Source: Mortierella sp. BCC40632 (taxonomy: Eukaryota > Mortierellomycota > Mortierellomycetes > Mortierellales > Mortierellaceae). Taken from it: a DNA stretch of 64,000 bases. Of this stretch, positions 53,323-64,000 are shown one piece after another (within the stretch, counting starts at the first letter, position 1; each line of letters begins with the position of its first letter). Location: the NCBI GenBank assembly GCA_011634665.1, contig WAEK01000003.1, positions 2,921,001-2,985,000 of the forward strand. Direction: 5' to 3'. The notes under the pieces were generated by a model that saw nothing but the letters and a program-made list of their open reading frames with translations, was not told the DNA's origin and made no database searches. A program made the translations under genes and the position numbers.

Positions 53323-54574
53323 AATCATAATCATAATCATAATAATCGCGCATCACCTTGAAGTAGACGTTGGGCTTTTCGCAGTTCAGACGAATTCCGA
53401 CAGCTTCCAATTCAGCTTCCAGCAATTCCCTCTGTGAGCTCGATTTAGTAGCATCCAACATGATCATGACCAAGTCTGCCGTCTTGGCCACCGAAACGAC
53501 CTAGGTTTTTTTTTTTTTTTTTTTGCCAGACAGGACAATTATTGGTTGGAGGAGAATTGTTGATTGTTTGTTTGACTACTTGTTAGAATCAACCATTTGA
53601 GTAGTGTAATCTCCCATGTAAGGAAGAAAGAATGCTGACTCAAAGAAAAAAAAAAAAAAAAAAGTCTCACCTGACGACCACGACCTTTGCCCTGGGAAGC
53701 TCCTTCGATAATTCCAGGAAGATCCAAAAGCTGAATGTTGGCTCCATTGTATTCAATTTTTCCGGGGATACAAGTCAAGGTTGTGAACTCGTAGGCGCCA
53801 GCTTCCGAATGTGTCTTTGTAATGGTGTTGAGCAAAGTCGATTTACCGACCGATGGGAATCCAATCAAAACCACTCTGGCGTCGCCCGATTTCATGACAT
53901 CGAAACCTTCACCCTAGAGAAAGAAAGAGAGTGGAGAAAAATAGCAATAAAGCAAAAGATTCGGTTCACTAGATATAAGTAACATTTCTGGCAATTGCCT
54001 TTGCTTCTTCAAACAGCAAAAAAAAAGAAAAAAGAAAAAAGAAAAAATCATTCCCGCTAATGGCATTTGATCTAGATACCTTGGCAGCAGCCTTGCCAGT
54101 ATCCAAAAGCTGGACACGGTACTTGGCCAACTTGGCCTTCAAGAGACCCAAGTGGTACTCAGTGGCTAGAATCAAGAAAAAAAAAATAATAGGATCGTAA
54201 ACAAATGATGAGCAACAAAGAAAACCATTGAGCAAGCTTTTGCTCTCCAGAGAAGCCTTTACTCGGTTTAACAGAGGAGTCTTTTCTTTTGTGGTCTTCA
54301 TACCCTTGTTCTTCTGAGTACGGGCAATTTCCCTTTCGATATCTGCAATCTTTTCCAAGACACCCTATTTGAGATTGAAAGCCAACCCACGGCGAGCAAC
54401 GAGCAAAAAAAAAAAAAGGCAGTTTGGTCAGAACTGTTCCTTCCCATCCACTGACTATGGTCCCAAAAAAGAGAACCGTGACTACCCCAGCCTATGATAG
54501 CCGAGATAGAACAGGGCAACAGAAAAAGCGCTGGTGGTTCAATGATCCAGTTTGGGGGCTGGCCAATGTACCAT
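52030..54574 (-). CDS. developmentally regulated GTP-binding protein 2 (DRG2/Rbg2)
   Basis: Nine exons on the minus strand are firm: 54364-54304, 54165-54080, 53913-53671, 53500-53357, 53162-53072, 52937-52840, 52702-52478, 52297-52178, 52053-52030. They encode 363 residues starting [11 protein letters not shown] first exon ending in ATG (54574-54572, ATG|GTACAT) would give 364 residues, identical in length to human DRG2. Motifs: G1 GFPSVGKS (68-75), G3 DLPG (114-117), G4 NKID (245-248), [15 protein letters not shown] near the N-terminus, and the C-terminal TGS domain with [24 protein letters not shown]2 works with Dfrp2/Gir2 on translating ribosomes. The last exon is only 24 nt (IQVVKRR plus stop). 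Only the first exon is uncertain. Confidence 0.95.
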
Positions 54575-54984
54575 GATGAATCCCGTCGACAAATGTAAAA
54601 GCAAGAGAGGTGGATCAATCCCATTGGAGGACTGGAGTAATTGAACTCAACATCAGTGAAACAGGCACGGTAGATCTCCGGGTTAAGGGGTATCTCAGCG
54701 TTCAGGCCGGTGTCTGTAGCACAGAAGATGAATGGCAAAGTTGGTCCTTCCCCTTGGAGGAGGGAGGAGGAACCACGCGGCGAGATGCTGCAGAGGACGG
54801 AAAGGTTAGTTCGAATTCTCCGTGTCCTTGCTCTGCCCACGCGATTTTTTTTTTTTTTTTTTTTTGCCCTCGCCTTCGCACCTTCGCCCTCGCCCTTGTG
54901 CTCATCATCTCTTCTTTCTCATTCTTTCTCATCCGAACCCACTTTACTTTTATTTTTCCAACCATCCCATAGTCAACACTAAAC
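54575..54984. promoter_or_regulatory. divergent promoter region between DRG2 and the nuclease-helicase
   Basis: About 410 bases. A run of about 20 T (54845-54864) followed by a CT-rich leader precedes the helicase ATG. No strong TATA box is visible. Confidence 0.5.
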
Positions 54985-57438
54985 ATGGACCCTGCCAAGG
55001 CACTCGAGGACCTCCTCAACAATCTAAACTTAAACTTGACCACCACTACCACCACCACCTCCGTCACAACCACCGTTGCCACCGTCCAAGATGAATACGT
55101 CCAGAAACCAGGCCCGGACTCGGACTCGGCCTCAGGCGTGGGAACGTCTACAGACGAAACCGCCGAGATAGAGACACTCCTCCAAGATCTCTCATTTGGG
55201 TCTCTTCACATTACTGAAGAAGACTGGGCCGAGATTGATAAAGAACTGGATTTGATGGCTTCAGGGAGTTCATCGTCTTCGCTTTCCACACTTCGGGAAA
55301 GTGCAGCCAAGGTGATTGTCCCAGAGGTCCAGAACACTGCTTCCATGTTTGAGGATTCTCCAGAACCATACAAGTTCAAATTCACACCCTCGGTCCTTGC
55401 TCACCATACAAGTACCTCTTGTGAAAAGATGCTTCATCTCCAAGGGCGACTACAATGGCAACAATTCCAGAAAAGGAAAAAGGCCACAGCAGTTTCTAGC
55501 TCGGAAACAATCCCAGACGGACAGGTCCAGCAGCAACCTTCAGGTCAGCCTTTGGCGACAACCATCTCGGAAGCCAACATGCAACGTGGTATTGAGTTTG
55601 AACGTCGACTCAAAGAAAGTATCGAACGCGTCATTGATTGTGAAAAGGAAAATGACAAGGACTCGTTCTTTCGATTGGCAACCACACCGGTTGGGTCTAC
55701 ACTTTGTCAACCCATCTTCACGTTGGACGATTCGATCTACAACGAGGCCATGAAAAAGGCAGGGATTGTTTTTGGAAGGTTTATTCCTGACTTTATCAGG
55801 ATTCGACCAGGCTCTAAAGGACCCGATGGCAAGCAGAGAAACCGACTCTTTATCATCGATGCCAAGTCTTCTCAGAGAGTCAAGATTAGCCACCAGGTAA
55901 GGGTGGAGTCAAGCAGTTCATTTGGGTCAGATGATCTACCTTGTAGCCAAAGCAAAAAAGAGCATTGCGACTTAGAAAACCTTTTTTTTGTTGTTGTTGC
56001 TCTCGTACGCTAGTTCCAAGTGACACTCTATGCCATCTTTTTAGAGCACTTGATCAAGATCAATCATCAGGAGGACCTTCTGGAGGTCGACACCTTTGGT
56101 GGCGTGTGGATTCCTAGCTATGTTGAGCCAAGAACTTTCTCCCTGACATTTATGCAACCCGTGGTCGAGAACTTCATCTATAAGGAACTTCCCGAGATTC
56201 TCTCCAAACCATTGGAAAAGACTGTCTGGCACATTGACAACCCATGTCTCCAATGCGAGTTTCTACCCAATTGCAAAGTAGATGCCAAGGAACAGTTGAC
56301 ACTCTCCTTGATTCCTTTACTTTCCAAACCCTCGGCCCTGTTTGTCAAGTCGCTCTTTAAACCCCCAGCAGAAGGCGTAGCTCAACTTTCAGAGATCGAA
56401 GACTTGGAAGACTTGGTCAAAGACCGGAAAGAACTCACGAGTGAGCATCAAGAAAGACTCGCCAAGGTCTTGAAGATAGATAGCAACGGAAAGAGTACTC
56501 TTGTTACCTCGTTCAAAGAACACAAAGCAAAGGTACAGTGGTTTGATGATTCTATTCGCTCGTGAGGATCGGAATTGACATTACCATGACAAGTCCATCC
56601 AATCGTCGGTTACCGATGCTTAGTACTAAAATCAATGCTCATTGGTGGCCTCGGCTGTCGATCTAGGTGCTTCCGGTCAGAACTTTTGAGCTACCTCAAT
56701 GGAGTGATGACCGTTTGTTAATCAATGTCTTGATTGATCCCTTGGTGATGCTTCCGTTTGCTTATACACTGGATCACTATCGAGATCGACAATTATGGTC
56801 GACTCGTTCGTATGCAGGTGCTATCCAAAACTCTGCACCTGTCCTACCAGAAGTGCCAACGGAGCATGTAGATTTGACGGAAGAGTTGATCGAGTCCCTA
56901 CATGACTTTCTTGTTCAGATATCCGACCGAGGCACCACCAAACTTTCCGTGTTCTTTTATACCCGGGAGATGTACAACAGTTTCCGTGCACTGCTGACAC
57001 GTATCATCACTACGAGAAGTGAATTTATCGCCTGGAAAACAATCACCAAGAAACGTGCTGTGGTCATCCTGACTAACCTGTATGAGGAAGCCGGGTTTTT
57101 ATCACTCTCCGCCCCGGATCCGACTATTGTGACACTTCCCGATCTTCTCGAGTTGACGCAACCACCGGGCCATTCCCATTTGCCCTGCTATGCACGAAGA
57201 TCATTTGCTATCAAATCGGCTATTGAGGCCATACTCGTGCTACCTGTCGCAGGGCCGTATACCTTCAAGGACATTATGACGTGTCTAGTTGATGTGGAAA
57301 TGCCGAAAGCAATCAATGCCTCTGAACGAAACAATGGCGAATTTGATCAAAACGCCCTCTATTCCATGTGGAAGTTGGACGGAACTCCAGGGTCTGGTAT
57401 GAAGTGGATTCTCTTTGTCTCTTTCTCTCTTTCTTTCT

Positions 57439-57469
<31 letters not shown>

Positions 57470-58042
57470 GACTCCTTTCGACCAATAACCGCCGAGTCTT
57501 CCCTTGTGTTCTCTGACATGTGTTTATTTTTCACCTCCTCATTATGATGATAGTCAAAGAATCTCTCAAGCGTTGGGCCAAGCTACAGAATGTTATTCTA
57601 CTATGCTTATACTCGGTCATTTGGCAAGAATTGAAGGAGCCACCCAAGTACTTATTGAGCAGAATCCAGCCCTTCAAGTTACGGGATAGGCTCCAGATTG
57701 ATGATCCAATCATGGCTCAATTCGCCTACTTTACTCAGTGGGAGGCAGTGACCATATCGATGCGACGACGCCAGAAACGAATCAACCTCACCGACGATGA
57801 GGCTTTCCGTTATCAGTTTGGATATCATTGTCGATATATTGGACCACTAGAGGGTGAGAAACCTGACACAAGCGAATCTATCCGGCGGCCTCCTAGTCTA
57901 CAAGGACGCTTCAGAGAGTTTACCGGTGTATTTGAGGTTTTGAACCAAGTGGATGCCGACAAGCTCGAGGGCAATGGATTTCCTTCTTGGATTTTGAGTC
58001 CTCTTACTGAGGAGGTATGATTCTGAAGATGAAATTGATCGA

Positions 58043-58078
<36 letters not shown>

Positions 58079-58415
58079 TATTCCTCTACACCTAACATTC
58101 TTGATTTCGTTTCATTTTCCTGCAAACTTGAAAATACAGGGAAGGGCCTCGAGACTGTTGTTTGATGATGGACTCTATCTCACACGTTTCGGCAAAGAAG
58201 GTATTCCATCCACAGTGTCCATTGTCAATTATGACCCCGAGACCAAGAGAGTTACCATCTTGGGAACATGCAGGAGTATGTTGGATATTATGAGCATCAA
58301 GCCTGGTCAAGAGTTTATGCTTGAGCGTCGCGAGTATATCCGAACATTGCTTTCTTCCATGAGAAAGTTGGCCGACATGGGTTCCAGTAGTCGACTCTTT
58401 TCGGTAAGATGGACT

Positions 58416-58449
<34 letters not shown>

Positions 58450-60498
58450 CACACAAACACAAACACAAACACAAACGCACTCAATTTTTCTGTCGACTAA
58501 CTCATCCCCCTCCCCCCTCCCCTTCAGACTCTGATGGCCGATCCCAACAAGTGGGGTCGTGAGCGGCCTCGTCACAGTCAGGATGTGTTTTTGGAATCGA
58601 TCGCCAATGCAGCAAGACACTACGATATGACAATTTCTCAGGACCAAGCTTTTACCAAAGTGATCAATCAACGACTTCAAATTATCTGGGGCCCTCCGGT
58701 AATACACACGTTCAAAAAAAAAAAAAAAAAAAAAAAAAAACGGATGTCAGTCTTTACTATTGTAGAGAGCACAAACTTGTTTTAGCGAGCAGCACTAACG
58801 ATACTCCGACTCTTCTCTCTTCCCTTGATACACCATAAACTACAACAGGGATCTGGAAAAACTCATTTCCTAGCATTGACAATCCTGCGGTTTGTGGATA
58901 TTCTTCGGAGCCTAGCCAGCAAGGGGAAGGGACAAGGTCCTCAAACCATTGTCATCACTGCCTTTACACACGCAGCCATCAACAACATTGTGACCCGGGT
59001 TGTGGAATTGCATCGATCCATCGCCGCCAAGGCCGATTCTGACCTGGCTGATGTTATCAATCGACCCTTGCAATTGTATCGACTCAATGACAAGGATCAT
59101 ATGCCCCCTACAGAGGGTGTAACCTTGATCAGTCCTACGAAACTGGCACAGGCGCATCGAGCACAGACCGGTGGACGAGTACGAGGGGCTGGGCCCGCGG
59201 ACATGCCACATGAGGAGGATATGGATAACATTGTCCGTATTGTCTGCGGTACTGTCTGGCAGATCCGTCGAGCTGGACAAGCAGCGACTGGAGTCTTTTA
59301 TATGCGTAATGTCCAAATGGTGATGATTGATGAAGGAAGTCAGCTATTGGCCTCAGACTCGGTGCATGCGATCGAATGTCTGGATCAGGAACAAGGTCGA
59401 TTGATTGTGGCGGGAGATCATTTCCAATTGGGACCCATTATCGTTGGTGAATATCCACCCATGTCACCAGATCAGGTTGTGGATCCGACAGGATCGGTCA
59501 TGAAAAATTTGATGCGGTCAGAAAAGGACAATCGACCTGTATCTATGCAATGGATCGATGGTTCAGCGGTCATAGATGTAGGACCCTGTACATCACAACT
59601 ACAGGAGAACTTTAGAATGGTAAGGGATGGGGGTTATGAAATGAGAAAAGAGAAAAGAGAGAGAATGACATAAGACTAACTCTTGAATATTTCATTTTTT
59701 TTTTTCGACTCTTAAAAGAACGACCAATTAGGAACATTTATGCAATGGATCTACGGACCCAGTTACCGAGTACAGGATCCCAAAAAGACTCTTCCTTATA
59801 GTGGTGACTTCCGAGGCATGACTGTCGCGCCCGAGATCCGCAAGATCCTGGATCCCGCACATTCTGCCGTTTGCATAGAGTTGGATCTCACCAAGGACTT
59901 GGACTGTTTAGAGGCCAAGAGAGTCCGAAGTGATTCACGCGTCGCAGCATCCTTGGAGGCACTGTTTGTTGCAGGCACGGTTGAGAGCTATTTGGAGATG
60001 GTGGGTCCACAAACAGCGACCAGTGTGTTTATTGCTGTTCCTCATCATATCCAACGAACGGCCATTCAGGGCAAAGTCTCGATTACAGCCCTGGCAGAGC
60101 AATATCCGTTGGCCAAGATCAAGATTGATACGATCGAAAAGATGCAAGGACAACAAGCGGATCTGGTGTTGGCCTGTTTTGGCATGTTTGATGAAGCCAT
60201 GTTGATTGCCGAGCTTGGATTCTTGTATTCTATCCATCGATGGATCGTCGCACTCTCTCGAGCGCGATGCAAGACTGTGTTGTGGATGACTCCAGAACTG
60301 AGTTCGCCCAACATTATGGGAGGAAGTGATAATAGTCAAACGACGGGTAAGGAAAGGACAAGAGGGGGTTCTGCAGAGGATCTAGCGAATATGGATGGAT
60401 GGGGATTGTTGAAGGCCTTTGAAAAGTATTCTGAGAATACTGGAGGCAAGGTAGTATGGAAGATTAGTCAAGAGTTTTTGCAGAGTGCTGGGTTCTAG
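54985..60498 (+). CDS. Dna2-like Fe-S cluster nuclease fused to an SF1 (UPF1/DNA2-type) helicase
   Basis: Eight exons (54985-55896, 56014-56532, 56667-57396, 57554-58014, 58140-58403, 58528-58698, 58849-59619, 59719-60498) give 1535 residues. After an acidic, Thr/Ser-rich N-terminus comes a RecB/Cas4-type nuclease: RGIEFE (201-206), IPDF (D269), IIDAK (D292, K294) and QVTLY (Q306, Y310). Four cysteines (C146, C382, C385, C391; CxxC-x5-C) are placed as in the Fe-S clusters of Cas4, AddB and Dna2. A long middle region (about 480-1000) has no motif I recognise. The helicase has Walker A GPPGSGKT (1017-1024), Walker B DEGSQ (1180), GDHFQLGP, LQENFRMN, a motif-V-like KMQGQQADLV and motif VI ALSRAR. 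Its Walker A differs from GMPGTGKT of canonical Dna2, so it may be a paralogue. Likely acts on nucleic-acid ends or forks. Confidence 0.87.
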
Positions 60499-60550
60499 AG
60501 ATTACGCTTTCTTGTTTTTTTTTTTTTTGTTGCGTATGTTTGTGTAAATA

Positions 60551-60592
<42 letters not shown>

Positions 60593-60614
60593 ATTACTGC
60601 ACTTTAATAGAGCT

Positions 60615-60666
<52 letters not shown>

Positions 60667-60921
60667 CCACTGTAGAAAATCATAGAGGAATAGGGGGGAA
60701 TGGATATGGGTTAAATGGAACAACAATAAGCAAAAAGTATGAAAAACGAACAACAGAAGAAAAAAAAAAAAATAAAATAATAAAAGATATGTATAAAAAA
60801 AGGGGGGATTCAAAAACTGTTCAAAAAAAAAAAAGGTATCATCCCTCTTTTCCTTCTCTTTTTCTCTCAGGGGATGAAAATAGGAGGGGGCAAAAAGGCA
60901 AAAGATGACGGTGGTGGGGTT

Positions 60922-60952
<31 letters not shown>

Positions 60953-61003
60953 GTCGAAGGAGGATTGTCGTCTTTCCAAGAAACTAATGTTGTTGACTGT
61001 GCT
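60499..61003. other. convergent 3' flanks of the helicase and EB1 genes
   Basis: Contains a (GT)n array of about 19 copies (60552-60589), a 50-base poly(T) (60617-60666) and further A and T runs. No gene is present. Confidence 0.7.
60617..60666. repeat. 50-base poly(T) tract
   Basis: Uninterrupted T run 120 bases after the helicase stop codon. Confidence 0.95.
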
Positions 61004-61562
61004 TTAGAAGGTCTCGTCTGGGAGATCATGAGCCGCTGCTCCATGTTCCTCATCGGGGACCTCGAAACCCCCCTATGTTCATGGTGACCAAAAAAAAAAA
61101 AGTTAGTCTCACTTCCTACAAGCTACCACCAAAATTCAAAAAAAAAAAAAAACAACAACAACATCGAACGGGTACCTCTGTGCTATAAAGAATGTTTGTA
61201 ATGTTCTTCAACAAAGGAATCTCGGCCGATTCAGGGGCAACCTCAATCTCTTGTTGAATCATCATCTCAATATCTCGAAGCTTGCCAAAGTAGAAATCAC
61301 GCTCCTTCTCCAATGCTGCAACCGTCGTACGCTCCTCCTGGAGTTCCTTCTGCAAGCCCAAAATAATGATCGAGGACTGGTCAGGGCTGGGGCCCCGGAG
61401 AGAGGTGTTTCCACGGAAGGAGGTGTTGCCAGCATTGAGACGACCCGACATCGATCGGTTAGCTAGATTTGTATTGTATTAAATACATATACAAGGAGAG
61501 TCAGTTGAAATAGCCACGACGAGGGAGCATAAAGGATCCTAACCACAGGAATAACGCCTCTA

Positions 61563-61599
<37 letters not shown>

Positions 61600-63108
61600 T
61601 AAGCAACGTCTGTCACTTTACCAGCCGAGATTCCGTTGTTGGTCGCTCTCTTGGCAGGAGAGCTGGTGGATCGGTTAGCAGCAGCATAGGGGTCGTTGCC
61701 GGGACCTCTGCGTCCAACAGCATCATAATGCTCGCCCGAAAAGCTGCGGTCCCAGTACTTCTTGAGCCACTGCAAGAACTCGAGGTTATCCTGCATCTTG
61801 CACTTCATCAACTTGTCCGTGGGGATGGCCTAATTCATATGATCATGTGTTTATCGTAAAGAAAACGATCAGTCGAGAGGAGGAGAGACCAAGAAACTCC
61901 GTATTGAAAGAGAATAGAGGAGTGGTGATCGCTACCTTGTCAATCTTCTTGATCGTAAAGTATCTCTGGAGAGCCTTGTAGTTGGTGAGGTACTCATAGT
62001 CCATCCTGGCCGTGAACTTGACATTCTGCATAGGGAAATCACCTGAAGAGATAGATAGAGATCGGATCAGTGATCAGTGAAGAGGCAAAAAAACAACAAC
62101 AACAAAAATATGGTGTTTTAGATTCGAGGAACCAAGACAGGGCAATTGGAAGAAAAGAAAAAAAAGAGATGAAATAGTAACAAGAGGTTTACCATAGATA
62201 GAGTCCAGAATCTGGCAGTAGGCAGCACCTAGGAACATGAGTCAAGAAACATGGAGCAGAAAAAAAAAATTATTAGCAAAAAAAAAAAAAAAAAGTAAAA
62301 CAAAGAGCGAGAGGAGGAGGAGGAGGAACAGACTAGCAGAGATCTGTTCCCTCAGATACTGTGGGAGAGACCGTGACGCCAGCAAGATGAGCAAAGAGAG
62401 GACCAGAGTGAAAGAAAAAGAGCTAATAGTCGCGAGAAGATGACTTTGTTTCCTGATGGCATGGGGTTCCTTGTGATCACATCCAGAAGTTGTCGTTGAT
62501 CTTTTTTTTTTTTTTTTCCGAATCTCATCTGGGTCTGCCATGACATGGATGCTCCGCCCGCATTGTTCGCGAAACGAAGGAAGACTCGAGAATAGATGGA
62601 GCAATAAAAAAAAAGAAAAGATGTTCCGCAAAAAAAAAAAAAAAAGAACATCTCTGTAGAGTCATCCATGAAGTCGAATAGCAATGAACCCTGTGCTGGA
62701 AAGAATCTTCCTTGTTTCGACTCCTGCGCGATATATATTGTGTGTCCTGTCCCCCTTGTCCTGTCCAATGCAACGGCCTCTTTTTTTTTTTCCCTTTCCC
62801 TCCAATATCAGGAAGGGGAAAGGGGGAAGAGAGGGAAGAGGAGGAGGGGGAGGGGAAGCAAGAGTGCAGCAGCACACTGCTCCTGAGCATCCACGGCACG
62901 GGCCCCCGCAGAGCGCGGATTATCGACGGTTGGACTGGGTCCTTTTAGAGGAAAAGAAAAGAGAGTGAGAGTGAAAGTGAGAGTGGGGAGTGAAAGAAGG
63001 AGGATGAGATTCTCCTGCGGTACCTGTTCCCAAATGCTCGACCTTGGTCACGTTGAGCTGAAGAAGCTCGTTGACCCATCCAAGGAGTTCGGCTCTGCTT
63101 TCGGACAT
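61004..63108 (-). CDS. microtubule plus-end binding protein EB1/Bim1/Mal3
   Basis: Six exons on the minus strand (63108-63024, 62228-62193, 62042-61936, 61829-61622, 61462-61176, 61072-61004) give 263 residues, matching the 260-340 of the family. The N-terminal calponin-homology domain (1 to about 115) shows SRAELLGWVNELL, KVEHLGTGAAYCQILDSIYG and KFTARMDYEYLTNYKALQ, all diagnostic of EB1. A Ser/Arg/Gly-rich basic linker leads to the EB homology coiled coil (about 180-240) with ERDFYFGKLRDIE. The tail is acidic and ends DETF, similar to the EEY/F ending that binds CAP-Gly proteins. It tracks growing microtubule ends and recruits other tip proteins. Exon 2 is only 36 nt. The 795-base intron 1 carries CT/GA and A-rich repeats. 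Confidence 0.96.
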
Positions 63109-63703
63109 GATTGATGATGAGAGTGTCGAGATGGGAAGAGGGTGGTTGTTGGCCTTGAGGAATGAGAAGGAGAGAGGAAGAGAAGAAGAAAGAGCACAGG
63201 TCAGGACCGAGGAAGAGGCGAGACGATGTGCAAGGCGGAGAAGGATGAAAGAAAAAAAAAAAAAGAGATGAGATTGGTCAAAGAGAGAAAGAGAGAGAGA
63301 GAAGAGAGAAGAGAGAAGAGAAAAAAAAAAAAAAAAAAAAAAAAAAAGGCGTGCGCCAAAAAGTATCGCATAAACAACAGCGGAGGACAGAGGAACCCGT
63401 TTTGAGGACATGCGTTCGTCTCTCTTCCTCCTCTTCTTCTTGTTGCTGTTATTGTTATGGTTGTTGATGTTGTAGTCCCGCACGCACACACATGCATCTC
63501 TCTATCTCTCTCTCTCTTTTATTCTCTCTCTTTCTCTCTCCTTCTCTCTCCCTACTGTTGTCTCTCTCTCTTTCCAGAAGCGTAGCACTCAACACTGGAT
63601 CTTGTGGACCGGTCCTTTCACCATCTCACTCTCCTACTTTATCTGTCTCTCTCACTTCTCTCTCTCTATCTCTGTCCCCAACGGCTCGCTAGCATCCGCG
63701 CCT
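63109..63703. promoter_or_regulatory. EB1 upstream region, GA-rich then CT-rich
   Basis: 63.1-63.35 kb is GA-rich (CT in the EB1 sense) with a poly(A) run near 63321-63347; 63.49-63.7 kb is CT-rich on the plus strand. The switch of the pyrimidine strand suggests a divergent promoter serving EB1 and a rightward gene. Confidence 0.45.
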
Positions 63704-64000
63704 ATGGTCCTTGATTCGCCGCAGGAAACGTCCAAAGAGAGAGAAGAGCAGGGACCGGGGTCCTCTCCCGTGCCCTTCTATTGTCCTCCGCCCACTCATC
63801 TCTCGCCTCGGGCTATTTCCATTCCACTCGCAAATCCTTCCCCAACAAGGGCCCCCACAGCCTCCTCCTCTTCCTCTTCCTTCCTCTCTCTGTCTCTCTG
63901 TCTCTCTGTCTCTCTGTCTCTCCTCTGTCTCTCTTTTTCTCCCACTCCACACGACCCTGGGAGGTAACCCGCCCGAGCCTCTTTCCCCCCTTCACTTGCT
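63704..64000 (+). CDS. possible first exon of a rightward gene, cut by the window edge
   Basis: After a CT-rich leader an ATG at 63704 opens a frame beginning MVLDSPQETSKE with Ser/Pro-rich sequence, ending within repeats at a TAA (63965-63967) unless a donor is used first (for example around 63960, GGGAG|GTAACC). Composition resembles disordered N-termini seen in neighbouring genes. No domain is visible, so this is tentative. Confidence 0.25.

Noticed and set aside
54298..54840. 180-codon minus frame overlapping DRG2 exon 2
   Set aside because: It is out of frame with the conserved DRG2 N-terminus and lies in intron/promoter sequence.

Overview
The window reads as nuclear DNA of an intron-rich filamentous fungus, most likely an early-diverging lineage near Mortierella (Mortierellomycota). 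This is inferred from gene content (an alkylglycerol-monooxygenase-type enzyme, NDR kinase, GSK3, Mediator, EB1, DRG2), about 60 spliceosomal introns, and very abundant poly(A/T), CT/GA, CA/GT and AAT microsatellites. No rRNA, CRISPR array, virus or intact transposon was recognised. Gene models were assembled by hand from splice sites and family conservation. Almost all exon joins keep frame and give proteins of the expected family length.

Layout. 0.65-1.6 kb (+): CRG1/TMT1-like methyltransferase, followed by an elongator tRNA-Met(CAT) (-). 3.3-6.7 kb (+): GSK-3 kinase, 8 exons. 6.7-13.4 kb: gene-free, microsatellite-rich. 13.4-17.5 kb (+): a large protein with a C-terminal methyltransferase-like domain; its first exon is uncertain. 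19.0-21.4 kb (-): Rad60/Esc2/NIP45-type SUMO-like-domain protein, sharing a 414-bp divergent promoter with Mediator subunit Med21 (21.8-22.6 kb, +). 24.5-26.4 kb (-): PEX11-family peroxin with a long disordered N-terminus. 30.1-32.3 kb (-): cytochrome P450. 37.0-39.0 kb (+): alkylglycerol-monooxygenase-like membrane hydroxylase. 39.6-41.5 kb (-): BSD-domain protein, divergent from an NDR/Cbk1 kinase (42.6-46.1 kb, +). 47.0-49.4 kb (-): secreted-ectodomain kelch protein with one membrane helix. 52.0-54.6 kb (-): DRG2 GTPase, divergent from a 1535-residue Fe-S nuclease-helicase (55.0-60.5 kb, +). 61.0-63.1 kb (-): EB1/Bim1. A possible first exon of another gene lies at the right edge.

How they fit together. 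These are independent eukaryotic genes, not an operon. Loose themes are polarity and cytoskeleton (NDR, GSK3, EB1), genome maintenance (Rad60-like and the Dna2-like nuclease-helicase), and lipid/peroxisome metabolism (PEX11, P450, alkylglycerol monooxygenase between 24 and 39 kb). The most interesting items are the Dna2-like Cas4-type nuclease-helicase, three GC-AG introns with the same AG|GCAAGT donor, a P450 intron with no AG acceptor, a 17-nt microexon in the monooxygenase, and a CGG-N11-CCG palindrome upstream of the P450.
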